A DNA stretch of 64,000 bases from Diphasiastrum complanatum (lineage: Eukaryota; Streptophyta; Lycopodiopsida; Lycopodiales; Lycopodiaceae): positions 8,664,246 through 8,728,245 of the forward strand of contig CM055098.1 in the NCBI GenBank assembly GCA_029204225.1, in the 5' to 3' direction. Position numbers and translations under genes: made by a program. Below the pieces are notes generated by a model. It ran no database searches. It was not told the DNA's origin and saw only the letters and a list, made by a program, of their open reading frames with translations. Shown one piece after another: positions 46,627 through 58,959 of this stretch (position 1 is its first letter; every line of letters starts with the position of its first letter).

Positions 46627-47911
46627 TGGTATATGTCGTGCTATACCAACAGGTTTAATATAGATTTTGTAGTGAAAAGTATCGTTCCCACAGAGGATAG
46701 CATTAGAAAGTTATGTTTTTGGTGTAATTATGGCAGGTGGTTTCGAATGTTATTCTGGTTGTCGACAGACATTAAAAAGTAACCAGTATTACTTATATTT
46801 GGAATGGGTAATGTTAATAAATTCAGAACAACAATATGGCCTCTATCGAATTGAAGGAAGCGCGTTCTGCAAATGAAATGTTATCAGAGTAGTACAACAA
46901 ACTACACTCTGGCTGACTAAGGTGTCAACAAAGAATCGGGAATTGTTCGATGTATTCGTGACTGCGCAGACAATTAATTAATCGAGTTCGCGAACTATTC
47001 GTTCCTAGACAATAGTCCCCAACAACTAAAGCCCAACTTAATGGTTAAAGAGCACGAATGGTTTTAGAGCACGTTAGAAACTTATGTCAATGCCAATCAG
47101 AAAAACAGATCAGAGACTTAATTCTTCAGACAGGGACTGTCATCTCATTTGCATACATACAACTTAATTCAATGATCGTGCTAGACTGCACAAAGATAGT
47201 CAGTATTCGAGTGTTGAAAAGAAACTATTCGCGACAGACGAATAAGATGATATCAAGATAGTTCTTTAGAGCATGCTTTACGGAAAAACAACAAATGACT
47301 GTAATGCACTAGAGCGTCTGTCTGATCAGAGAGTAATTCATGAAATGCATTAGAGATTGTTAGCAGACTCAAGATCACTCACACTCAACGGTGTGGAGAA
47401 AAGAAATAAGGGAGAATAACTCATAGAACTCTATTCACTTCTTCAACCTCTTACATAAGCATAAACTCTTCTCTCTCGATGATCGAGACTGAAGTGTGAG
47501 ATCAATATATGTTCTACGGGGCAAACAAACACATCTCTTAAACAATAGGTGCGTCGCTCCCGCGAAAGGGTCTAGTTAAGAATTAAACTGAAAATATACT
47601 CAACTATATCATAAGAGGTATACTTAACTATGAGTTAAAGTTACTCTAGTTTAACATGTCTTTTCATAACTAGTCATTTCATATGGACGACCTAGTTAAG
47701 GGTTATCCAAGGCAATGTCTTTTCCTATTAAAGGTCTAGCCCTTAATTTATAAGGCAAGTACCTAGGAGATATATTCTCGAAAAATGACTTAGGCCTCTT
47801 CATGATTTATACTTAACCAGCTCATATCTTCATTTTCGAGTATATTATGCCATATTTATGTTGATATTCAATTTTTGACATTTGCGTGGCATCACATCCT
47901 TGTCAAGAACA
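46627..47911 (-). repeat. G1 5' LTR, copy B (1,285 bp, inverted)
   Basis: Reverse complement of the copy A LTR with the same TGTTCTTGACAAGG start and ATATACCA end. Few differences by eye. It lies correctly upstream of the primer site and gag on the minus strand. Confidence 0.88.
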
Positions 47912-48421
47912 AAAAAAGTCTATTTTTAAATGTATTTTGAAAACACTTCGCGCATGCGTATTGCTTTTTTGTTGACACCCATAAAAAGAGGCCATTTTTT
48001 GAGGTATCTTAGGGAATATTCTAAATGTTTCACCTTAGTTGAAAAAGTTATCCATTCAATAGGAAATTGTGTTATATGTTGGTATTGCCCTCGTAGCTTT
48101 GACTCAATACCTATAAAAGCTCGGACTATGATACAGAAACCACGCATGCACACACACACGACACGCACACACAGACACACACACCCTAAATCCTAAACAC
48201 ACACAAAGAGAAAAAAAAAGAGAATATAGTAGAGTGCTAATCAAAACTCCCGAATCGTACGATTATATCCTATTTCAAAATGTCACCATATGCTCTCTCC
48301 CTACAACGTTTGGGCTTTTTTGTGGAACTTAACTTCCAACAAGAAACATTTGAACCACGCCTTTAACGGAAGAAAACAATGGCTACACACCTTCCTATAA
48401 ATGGGAGTGCTGGTTGCCTTT

Positions 48422-48508
<87 letters not shown>

Positions 48509-48610
48509 GCATGAAACATAACTAACATATAACACATAAATTAAGATACTACAAACTAAAGTAGCATGAATAAATTAAAATACTATGCATTCGAGTAGCA
48601 TGAAATAGTA
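47912..48610 (-). repeat. Shared LTR flank with CT microsatellite, inverted arm 1
   Basis: Inverted copy of 55297-56033. It includes a (CT)n tract at 48424-48506 (83 bp) and a CA-rich block at 48145-48185. Because it lies outside the LTR yet is shared, the two G1 copies come from one insertion that was later duplicated as a segment. Confidence 0.9.
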
Positions 48611-48947
48611 AGCATGAAACATAAACTAATGGCATCATACTTACACGCATACACACCTACAGACACCCAAAACCCTAAACACACATGAAGAGAAAAAGAA
48701 AAGAGAACATAGTAGAGTGCTAATCAAAACTCTCAAACCCTACGATTACTCTCATCACATCTCTCAGATAACTGAATCATCTTCATTGGATGCATTAATC
48801 ACAATCCATGCATCGTAGTCACATGAGTCCGATTGTGACATCAATGGATAGGACAAGGATGACTCAGCTAGATCCAATTATATTTAGGTATTCCAATAGT
48901 CTAATTTGTAACATATCTCTATATTTAGGTATTCCAATAGCCTTCTT
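48611..48947. other. Diverged tandem copy of the microsatellite flank
   Basis: 48640-48750 resembles 48150-48270 (AACCCTAAACACACA, AGTAGAGTGCTAATCAAAACTC). A 21-bp direct repeat (TATATTTAGGTATTCCAATAG) occurs at 48879-48899 and 48920-48940, directly before the chimeric element. No gene. Confidence 0.6.
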
Positions 48948-49907
48948 CACTGATCATCAAGCACTCCTATATCTCATCAACAAAACTTGTAGGACTGGTA
49001 ATATCACTCGATGGATCCTATTACTGTGAGAATTTGAGTTTAGGATCGTGGTTCAAAAGGGACTTCAACACAGATGGATGTGAAATCTGCTTTTCTAAAT
49101 GGTGAGTTAGAAAGAGAGGTGTTTATGGATCAACCTGAAGGCTTTATAACGAAAGGATAGGAGAATAAAGTATGTAGCTTGAAGAAAGCACTTTATGGTC
49201 TCAAGCACGCACCACGTGCATGTGGTACAACATGATTGATGCCTACTTTTGTTCTAAGGGGATGTTGAGAACACACTCTGATCCAAACCTTTATGTCTTA
49301 TGCTTTGATGGGATGATTGCTTTGGTTGCTCGTTATGTTGATGACTTGATTACTATGAGAAATAATCAAGAGATGATAGATATGATCTAGTAGGATCCCA
49401 TGGAACAATTCGAGATGACAGATCTCAACCTAATGCATTATTGCCTTGGAGTGGAAGTGTGGCAAAAAGGAATGATGTGGGACTAACACAGGTGAAGTAT
49501 GTCACAGAGTTGCTACACAGGTCCAGGCTACAAGATTGCAAGCCAGTGAACACTCCTATTGAGCCAAGTAAAAAGCTTTCATAGCTAGACAAATCATAGC
49601 CATTTGATGCTGCACTATATAGGCAGTTAGTAGGGAGCTTGATTTACCTTACCATGACTAGACCAGATATATGCTATGTTGTTGGTATTGTAAGTCAATT
49701 TATGACAGCGCCTACAAAAATGCATTGGAAGATAGCCAAACACATTTTGCTATATGTCAAAGGCACTTCCGATTATGGCTTGGTGTACAGGAAGCATGAA
49801 GGCTTACCTAAGTTATGTGGCTATGTGGATGTGGATTGGGGAGGTGATTGTGATGATCATAGATCTACCACAGGGTATGTATTCCAATTTTGTGGTAGTT
49901 GTTTTTC
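48948..49907 (+). mobile_element. Ty3(G2)/Ty1 chimeric fragment, copy 3
   Basis: The plus strand starts inside Ty3 RNase H (FFTDHQALLYLINKTCRTGN, 48947-49006) and switches at about 49072 to Ty1 RT. It continues through YVDDLIT, LVGSLIYLTMTRPDICYVV (about 49628), and RNase H GYVDVDWGGDCDDHRSTTGY to 49907. It has the same breakpoint as copies at 9.7 and 54.6 kb. Unlike copy 2, it keeps the RT-RNase H linker. Several stops. Confidence 0.88.
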
Positions 49908-51896
49908 TTGGTCTCGGTAAGCAGCAAAGTATAGTTGCTCTATCCACAACAGAAGCAGAGTATAAGACAATGTGTATCGCAGCACATTGGTTTGGGCAAT
50001 GGTTTTTTCGTCCTTCATTAGAAACTAGATAATTTATTTGGCATCATAACTAGTACCCTTGCCATGGATCGTCTCTCCCGAATTAGGAAATCTACTCTGT
50101 AGGTGCTCGGGAGAGATGTTGATGATGGTAGAACTGCCGCCCTTAGATGTGATTTTGAACATTTGGAACTCATTTGAATAGGTTGAGTAGGCAGCTTAAA
50201 TCAAACTATCGCTTTGCTGATCGAGGAGTATGTCAGATCAAAGCTCAGGTTCATAAGAATATCCTTGTCTAGGATAAGTTGCTCAACATAATTTTTGATA
50301 TAAATCATGAAAATGTCCCCTGAATAAGGCTTAGGGGCCTTACGACGGTGGAGAGAGAGCGATGAGTCGCGAGAGGCCATGATAATAGTGATTCTAGATT
50401 GCTCGGGAAAGTTTTGAAAATTCTGAAAAATTTCAACATGATTGGTAGCAGGAATCTAGAATGAATTCGTGGAGAGGATGGGGGAGGCCTATATATAGAC
50501 TTTTTTGGTCAAGAATAAGCAACTTCACCCAAAAATCGTCCTCAATGTCCATGATTTCCTAGTGAGGTTCACAAATTTTGAGGCACTGTTCTGAGGGTCG
50601 ACGAATTCTTGTAAATGAGAGAAATGGCTGACAATACAAAAATGGATCTGATCAGAATTTGCGAAGATGATAGAGAAATTGTGGAGACGATTTTGATGCT
50701 CAACGAATTTGCTACGAATTCTATCAAGGAGGATCTGATGCAGAAAATTGATGTTTTCTATTTATAGATAGTTTGTCTCTAAGACAAAATTTGTGGAGGT
50801 AAAAAATGAATCGTGCATACTAAAAAAGTGGTTGGGTGAATTCTATCGGATGTGGTTGTGAGGCAAATTTTCTAAAAAGAATAATTCCTATGGTTTTCTA
50901 AAAAAAAGACTGATTGTATGTCTGATCTGATGATATCTTGATGTTGTGAAACAAGAAAACATGGTCAAAAATTGTTGAAATGGTAAGCATGCAAGAAAGA
51001 AAATTAAGGAAAAAAAATTAGGAAAGAAAACAACTAATACATATCAAGATAAAAATAGGGCTCATTATACTTTCTCAATCTGCTCTCGTTGACCACAATG
51101 TCTAAAAGATCGCCTTGTAGGGTTTGGAGTTGGACATATCCGGAGGCACATATCTTTTGAATGACATAAGGTCATTGGCCGAAAAAGTTGAGTTTTCCTT
51201 TAAATGCTTTGGCTTGATATAGCAGAACCTTATCTCTGACCTTAAACTCTTTGAGTTTTAAGAATCGATAATGCCATTCTTTTTGTCGACGTTTGTGGAC
51301 TTGTTGAGCATGGCCATATACTAGCTAAAAAGGGGTTAAGCTTGTGGCTCGCTTCGGGGTAGTGCGATAGGCCCATAGAGTAGCACAAAGTTTTAGTTCC
51401 CAATCGGATCGGCTGGATTCGACAATTTTGGTGAGAATGCCACATAAGATTTTGTTTGTGGATTCTGTCTAGCCATCGCATCGTGGATAATACAGAAAAC
51501 TTTTGCAATGTACCACAAGAGATCTGCTATGACAGAGTTAAGAGAATGTGTAGCCCTATCGCTGATAAGTTCTAGAGGACATCCAAAATGAACAATAACC
51601 TATTCATAGAGAAAGTTTGTTGTAGAATGCGTGTCAGCATTGCGAACAGCTCTTGCTTCAGCCCATTTGATACAATAGTCTGTAGCTACTACGATATAGT
51701 GGGATTGAGTGTGTCTAGCAGCAAGGCTAATGGGTCTAGCATAATCAATTTTCCATTTCTAAAAAGCTTGATCAATTGTGACAGGGTGCAAAGGCATGTA
51801 ATCGGTCTTTTGAAATCGTTTGGTTCTTTGACAAACATCACAAGCCTTAGTGTAGGTGTGCGTATCCTTAAAAAGAGTTGGCCACCAGAATCCGGC
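49908..51896. repeat. 1,989-bp direct duplication, right copy
   Basis: Same content as 43076-45064. Here the left border is continuous with Ty1 RNase H (FCGSCFSWSR), so this junction is probably the older one. The left copy at 43.07 kb looks secondary because it follows a deletion within RNase H. Confidence 0.95.
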
Positions 51897-51990
51897 CAAG
51901 AGGACTTTCTTAGCAATCATTTCGGATGAGAAATGACCTGCTCCAACACCTTCATGAGTGAGGGAGATGACAGAGGGTGAAATATAGGTT
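51034..51990 (-). pseudogene. G2 Ty3 integrase, right duplicate
   Basis: As the left duplicate, but it keeps about 95 more bases at its 5' end, including the first part of the zinc finger (VISLTHEGVGAGHFSSE, HEG..H). At about 51990 it is fused in frame with Ty1 RT linker sequence at a shared stretch TTGGCAAGAAACC. It has stops and frameshifts and is not functional. Confidence 0.85.
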
Positions 51991-53430
51991 TCTTGCCAAC
52001 TTGTGGTTCCACTAAGTCCCATGAGCCATGCTTAGCGATTGATTCCATCTCTTCATCCATGGCCTTGACCCAAATGTCATCATCCTTCGCTTCAACATAG
52101 TCGAAGGTTCTTTGCCTTGAATGATGCTAAATAAGAGAGCATAATTTGTTTCATACCTATCAGGTTGTGTCCTCTCTCTTGTTGATCTTCGTAGCTCTCC
52201 TTAGATAGATAATTCAGGAAAGCCATCCATGTCGCGACTCTCCATCAATCTCTCAAACCACTTAGGGAGCTTCCTGTTAGGTGGTCGGTTTCCTGGTGAA
52301 AATGTATCCCATGGTACATCCTTGTCCATGCATTTTTCACCTGCAACTTCAATTCTCTTACCACCAAAAGGTTTATCTCTAACTCTTCAACCTATCTCTT
52401 GAGATTGAGTAGCAACATCATGAGGTGTATCCATCTATCCATCACTAGGAACATCAACAAATGGTCCATCATCAAGAGGATTTCTCACTGTACCATCTTT
52501 TCCACTAGATGTATCCATCTTCTCAGCATCCTCATCTTTGTACTTGTTAGATTTTCATCAAAGATAACATCACGGCTAACATGTATTTTGTTCTCTAATG
52601 GATCGAAACATCTATAGCACTCTACAAGATCATCATATTCTAAGAAGATGCACTTTACAACTTTTACATCAAGCTTACGTCTCTCTTCCTTAGGAATGTG
52701 TACAAAGACCTTACAGCCAAAGATTCACAAGTGGTTCACCTTTGGATTCTTCTTTGTGAATGCCTCCTCAGGCGTTACCATTAGAGGAGCTCTAAATCCA
52801 AAAAAGACCCTTTGTAAAGATTCTTTTTATATTTTTTTTCTCAATTTCTTCTTACACATGGACCAATCAAAACACTCAAATTTGAAATCCACGTAACATA
52901 ACTTTTTGAGACCACATTTTGATTCCACACTAAAAATGGCATAACTTTTTAGTGGTAAGTCCAAATTTAGCGAAGTTTGGTGCATTAGAAAGCGCTTGAC
53001 AAGGGGCTTTCCAATAATATGTTAGATGACATACTTTTGAGCTACGAATAAAAAGTTATGGCAAGTCAAAAGTATTAGTGTTATAATATCTTAATAATAT
53101 AAACTACATCTTGCACGAATTCTTAAAGGATCTTTTTGGAGCTCAAAACTCCTCTAATGTTTTGGTACGACAATGGTAGGACTTCTGTTTTGAAGATAGA
53201 CCGCGGTACTGCATGCTTCTGACCAAAAGTCTTTTGGTAGTTTCATCTCAATAAGCATAGATCTGGCACTTTCCACAATCGTATGATTCTTGCGCTCAGC
53301 TACACCATTGAGTTCAGGAGTATGAGCTTGCGTTGTCTTTTGATCTCACATTGATTACAAAGATCCTTGAGTTTAGTGGACAGGTACTCACCTCCACTAT
53401 CATATCTTAGGACTTTGACTTAGAATTTGC
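51991..53430 (-). pseudogene. Ty1 integrase to RT-linker fragment (copia-3 family, inverted)
   Basis: A reverse-complement relative of 41200-42150. The minus strand holds the integrase core end (53430-53160: SGGEYLST, then NGVAERKNHTIVES-like, then LPKDFWSEAC) and, after a 381-bp insertion, the C-terminal region and linker to the start of RT (IWVKAMDEEMESIAKHGSWD, about 52050). It breaks into G2 integrase at about 51990. Many frameshifts. Confidence 0.8.
52779..53159. mobile_element. Non-autonomous TIR element (MITE) inside Ty1 integrase
   Basis: A 381-bp insertion that interrupts homology to copia-3, whose uninterrupted site is near 41425. Its ends are inverted repeats starting CATTAGAGGAG (52779) and ending CTCCTCTAATG (53159). 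The similarity extends about 40 bases (CCAAAAAAGACCCTTT on the left, CCAAAAAGATCCTTT on the complementary right). AT-rich inside, no ORF. A target duplication is not obvious. The superfamily is undetermined. Confidence 0.8.
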
Positions 53431-53702
53431 TTTGCTCAGGAACACAGATCATGCTACACAGTAACACAGACAGAAAACACTCTCCACGGCAAGCTCTTAT
53501 AGCAACTGTATTTCTCAAAATGAAATTACACTGTACATATAGTTGTTCACTCAGGCAACCCATGCATGACCCAGGTTGCTGTGGCGGGACGCATGTCCCA
53601 TCGACTTGCCTCGTGGCGAGGCCAACTGATCCTTATCCACTGATAGGACCCACAGTACGGTAACACAGTGATTCTACTTTAATTCTAAGTCTCTCCCTCA
53701 AA
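53431..53702 (-). repeat. Ty1 polypurine tract and start of 3' LTR
   Basis: The minus strand, 36 bases after the RNase H stop, reads TTGAGGGAGAGACTT (53702-53688), a typical polypurine tract that primes plus-strand DNA. About 255 bases of LTR-like, non-coding sequence follow before an abrupt join to integrase sequence at 53430. Confidence 0.65.
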
Positions 53703-53737
53703 GTAGAGTCACTTTTTATACAGTCATATACAGAGCT

Positions 53738-54209
53738 TTAAAGCCAACAAACTTTAAGTACAGAAAGCTTTGATCTAAACTTATCAAACTTTTCTCCAGT
53801 AAGTGGCTTAGTGAAAATATCAGCTAGTTGTTCTTCTATGCTACAATGAACAACATGAATTTCACGACTCAGCAGCCTCTCACGTATGAAGTGATACTGA
53901 ATCTCAATGTGTTTAGTTCTCGCATGGAACACTAGATTCTTTGCTAGCTGAATGCCACTCTGACTGTCGCTATGTAAAGTCGTGGGATTTTTCTGCCTCA
54001 TGCCAATTTCTTCCAAGATTTGTCTCAACCATCTAGCTTCCTGTGCTATAATACACATTGCCTTATACTCTGCATCGGGGTTACTAGACCAGGAAAAGCA
54101 ACTACCACAAAACTGGAATATATATCCTGTGGTGGATCTACGATCATCATAGTCACCTCTCCAATCCGCATCCACATAGCCACACAAGTCAGGTAAACCA
54201 TCATGCTTC
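53738..54209 (-). pseudogene. Ty1 RNase H (well preserved)
   Basis: A clean minus-strand frame of 149 codons: CGYVDADWRGDYDDRRSTTG (first Asp), DAEYKAMCIIAQEARWLRQI (Glu), LHSDSQSGIQLAKNLVFHAR (second Asp), KHIEIQYHFIRERLLSREI and LADIFTKPLTGEKF, then stop. All catalytic residues are present. Its 5' side is a fused RT: the linker between RT and RNase H is deleted (54209/54210), so it is part of a dead element. Confidence 0.85.
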
Positions 54210-55296
54210 CTGTGACATACTTCACCTGTGTTAGTCCCACATCATTCCTTTTTGCCACACTTCCACTCCAAGGCAATAATGCATTAGGTTGAGATCTGTC
54301 ATCTCGAATTGTTCCATGGGATCCTACTATATCATATCTATCATCTCTTGATTATTTCTCATAGTAATCAAGTCATCAACATAACGAGCAACCAAAGCAA
54401 TCATCCCATCAAAGCATAAGACATAAAGGTTTGAATCAGAGTGTGTTCTCAACATCCCCTTAGAACAAAAGTAGGCATCAATCATGTTGTACCACACGCA
54501 CGTGGTGCCTGCTTGAGACCATAAAGTGCTTTCTTCAAGCTACATACTTTATTCTCCTATCCTTTCGTTATAAAGCCTTCAGGTTGATCCATAAACACCT
54601 CTCTTTCTAACTCACCATTTAGAAAAGCAGATTTCACATCCATCTGTGTTGAAGTCCCTTTTGAACCACGATCCTAAACTCAAATTCTCACAGTAATAGG
54701 ATCCATCGAATGATATGACCAATCCTGCAAGTTTTGTTGATGAGATATAGGAGTGCTTGATGATCAGTGAAGAAGGCAAAAGCTTTTCCTAGAAGATAAT
54801 GACGAAACTTCTGAACTGCATATACCATTGCCAAAGCTTTACGCTCGGTAGTGGTATAATTGATTTTAGCAGGTATCAATTGTCTACTGAGAAATCAGAT
54901 TGGATAATCTTTTTTTAATTCTCACGGTTGGGTGAGCACTGCTCCAATGGCATACTTGGATGCATCGATATGCACATGGAATTCTTTGGAATAATCAGGA
55001 GCCCAGAGGATAGGTGCATTGGTAAGGGCTTCTTTTAGTTGATTGAATGCAATGCGTTGTTCATCAGTCCATTTGGGGACAACAACTACTTTATAGATTA
55101 ATCGTGTTTTATTACCGAAGTCTAGAATAAAGCACTGATAGTAGTTGGTGTGGCCAAAGAAAGAATACACTTCGCGGACAGTACGAGGTTCGGGTAGATT
55201 TTGAATGATCAGGATCTTGTCTAGGTCAGTTGCGATGTCATTTTTTGAAATGATATGTCCTAACACAATACCATGTGTTACCCAAATTTGACATTT
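54210..55296 (-). mobile_element. Ty3(G2)/Ty1 chimeric fragment, copy 2
   Basis: Nearly the same sequence as 9283-10360. On the minus strand: Ty3 GHIISKNDIATDLDK, DFGNKTRLIYKVVVVPKWTD, HVHIDASKYAIGAVL, ERKALAMVYAVQKF and FFTDHQALLYL, with RNase H Asp-Glu-Asp intact. The switch to Ty1 at about 54645 follows, then YVDD, and then a direct join to RNase H at 54210. Its upstream end meets the microsatellite flank at 55297. Confidence 0.88.
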
Positions 55297-56033
<737 letters not shown>

Positions 56034-56163
56034 TGTTCTTGACAAGGATGTGATGCCACGCAAATGTCAAAAATTGAATATCAACATAAATATGGCATAC
56101 TCGGAAATGAAGATATGAGCTGGTTAAGTATAAATCATGAAGAGGCCTAAGTCATTTTTTGAG
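56034..56163 (+). repeat. Truncated G1 LTR, copy C
   Basis: The left 130 bases or so of the LTR (starts TGTTCTTGACAAGG), then a direct join to mid-gag at ...GAGAATATATATCTAGTATAG. The rest of the LTR, the primer site and the start of gag are missing. TATCT is common to both sides of the deletion. Confidence 0.9.
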
Positions 56164-57274
56164 AATATATATCTAGTATAGTCAGGTAGAACCAGAACGT
56201 GTAGGAACCTGGTACCTGTTGAAAGATGCGTTTCTGAACCAGTTCAGAGAGATAGGTTACAAATCTAGAATTCTTGGACGACTGAACAATGTTCAGAAGA
56301 GTAAAGAATCTCTTTGCAAATATACACATAAGGTTAAAAACCTCATAGAAAAACTAACCGGTGTATATCCCGTGGATATGCAAATCGAATGGTTTTTGGC
56401 TGGTCTACCACCAAAGATTGATCGATACTGCAGACAAGGGGACATGAACTCCTTAGCAGCCGTTATAGCTAGTGCAGAAAATTTTGAGACTTTGAAATTA
56501 GCGCGAAAGCGGCGATCAACAAAGAAATCTTGAAAGTCTAAAACTGATTTCAGTGACAGTGATGCCGATTCAGATTTTGATTCCAATAGTAGTTCTTCAA
56601 ACACGGAATCTGAAAGTAGCGATTCATCAATATCAGATGCTGACAAAGGAGAGAAAAAGAATAAACGACGAACTAAACGAAAGGATGACACGAAAGTTGT
56701 CGAGGATAAGTCGTCAACTTCCAAAGTGGAAAGGCTTTGGAAAAGTAATATGGCTGACCTTAATAAAAAATTTAATGACTTGAAAGTGCAGATCTCAGAA
56801 GTTGCAGATGAAAGACCAAAGGCGTCTTCTTCTAACTCAAGAATGTAGTGTACAAAATGTGGAACATCTGGACACACCAAGGAAGATTGCACCACTGTTA
56901 ATGTCAAATACATTGAAGATCCTGCCTAGGAAGTACTTTTTATTTTTCAGAATGATGCGACTACTAACTATGTACAGGGTACTACGGCATCAGCCCAGCA
57001 GGATAGACCCAAATTTGCACCAAGAAGACATAATCCTCCTGAATTTGTTGGACCATCAAAGTCTCAAACCTTGAATAAGCCAGTTTTGGACAACTGCTAC
57101 AACTGTGGAGAGCTGAGACATTTTTTTCCTGACTGTCCTCAACCACGGAAGCCAATTGGTTACGTACCATTATGCTCAAATTGCAGAGAACCTGGTCACA
57201 AGTATCCTGACTGCCCTCAGTCGCAGAAGCCGCGACCCAAATATCAGTATGTAGCAACACCACCTTTGCTGTAG
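56164..57274 (+). pseudogene. gag: G1 gag and nucleocapsid, copy C
   Basis: Lacks the first 320 bases or so. Clean from 56219 (FREIGYKSRILGRLNNVQKS) to a TGA at 56530 that replaces the Arg codon read at the same site in copy A. The Ser/Asp tail continues in frame, and a TAG at 56846 precedes the knuckles. All three zinc knuckles are intact: CTKCGTSGHTKEDC (56849-56890), CYNCGELRHFFPDC (57095-57136) and CSNCREPGHKYPDC (57173-57214). Three knuckles are more than the one or two usual for plant Ty3 gag. A further stop lies between the first and second (about 56926). Confidence 0.9.
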
Positions 57275-58959
57275 ACACGAAAGTGAAAATTGCGACAAAT
57301 GCTGTTGTATAGAGAATTGACGTTATTGAAGGAAAATTGGCAAAGACTGAATATCAATCCTGGCCAAGTGACGTGGAAAAGATTTTTAAAGTCACTACGA
57401 GAAGCAAAAGCTCCTCAAAACTTGATCAAAAATCTTCGAAAAAGTGCTAAAAATCCTCGAAGACGAAATCTTCTAGCAAGATGACGAACAAATCCACGAC
57501 TAAAGAAGATCTCAAGGATGACCCTGACTATGACCGTGATGCTGCGAAGTTATTTGCAAAAGATATCTCGGCAGAAGCAAAAGAAATCATCAACGCTGAA
57601 CTAAAGACTGCTCTTGCAGAGAAGGTGGTCACTATCGAAGAAGAAGACGAGGAAATCGTGAAGATGAAATTGTCTAATGCTGTTATTGATAAACTAACCT
57701 CAAAATCAAAGACAAAAGAATATGACATCGTAACTGATATCGGATCTTTTCGACCAAACATTACTTTTGAACAGCTGTTGGCAGATAACACTTATTACAA
57801 AAAGCAGCTGAAAGTTCTTTTTGTGCCTACAAAGAAGAAGAAAATTTCTCTGCCAGATGCTGGTGTTTCGTCCATTGATTTAGGTGATCTCGGTGCACCT
57901 AAAATTGATGTTACTATTGTAGGATGCCTGATCGAAAAAGTGCCAGTTGACTCTGGTTCCAGTGTAAATATAATAACAGAAGACATAGCTCATGCTCTGG
58001 GGCTGACTGACATTCAACCAACAAAGCGAAACATCAAGTTAGCTGATTCGACACGATGAAAACATGTTGGTGAGCTGAAGGATGTCACTGTCTACATTCA
58101 AGCCAAGCCATTCACCATGAATTTCATTGTTATCAAACCACTCGGTTTGTCATCCTATTCTGTGCTGATTGGACGACCTTGGCTTTATCAATCAAATGCT
58201 AGTGTACATTGGAAATCCAGAGAGCTAAGATTTCATACTGGTGAGACCAATAACCAATGTGAGCCAGCAGAACAAATCATAACCTGGAGTCGTGACAAAT
58301 ATGAAGGTGGAACTCCTTTGTCCGACACCAATTTTACATCAAAAGAATCTTTGTATGCCTTGAATATTTTTTTTTATAAATCTGATATTGAAGTGCAGTA
58401 CTTTGAATGTTATGAGAATGCTGATGACGAAGAATTCTTGGATGCCTGCAACGATGAAACTGATGTTTCGTATGAAGAAATTAACATTGCAGACACAAAC
58501 TTGAAAGAGTCTGACGATTCGAGTGACGAATTTGAACATGAATTTGGTAACAAGAACCAGGTTGACGACAAGAAAACATCTATGGAGTCAACCATGCGTG
58601 AAATTCATGGCCATACCAAGGCCAATATGACTGAAGGTATCATCTTACCAGATTCTACTGAACTGATTGAACTTGCACCTGGCAGATTTGTGCATGTTTC
58701 AAAGTCACTTAGAGAATCTGATTTGGCGGAATTCATTGAACTATTAAAGGAGTATCAAGATGTTTTTGCTTGGTCGCTCGATGATTTGAAGGGTATACTT
58801 GCAGAATTCGGAGAGCACCGAATTGATCTAAAGGAAGATGTTGTACCTGTTCGACAGAGACAGTATCGTCTCAATCCTAAATACTCTCTAATGGTCAAGG
58901 ACGAATTTAACAAACACCTTAAGACATGTATAATCTATCTCGTCTTAAGTAGTGAATGA
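57275..58959 (+). pseudogene. pol: G1 protease and N-terminal pol, copy C
   Basis: 57275-57480 is stop-broken. A clean frame from 57481 (KSTTKEDLKDDPDYDRDAAK) runs through a helical linker to the aspartic protease: GCLIEKVPVDSGSSVNIITE (57927-57986), with catalytic DSG present, and IAHALGL. After one stop (58057, TGA where Arg would fit) it continues KPLGLSSYSVLIGRPWLYQS (58135), an acidic linker, REIHGHTKANMTEGIILPDS, and the RT start EFGEHRIDLKEDVVPVRQRQ, YRLNPKYSLMVKDEFNKHLK, ending at a TGA at 58957 (a Trp codon, TGG, in copy D). The protease would cleave the Gag-Pol polyprotein. Confidence 0.88.
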
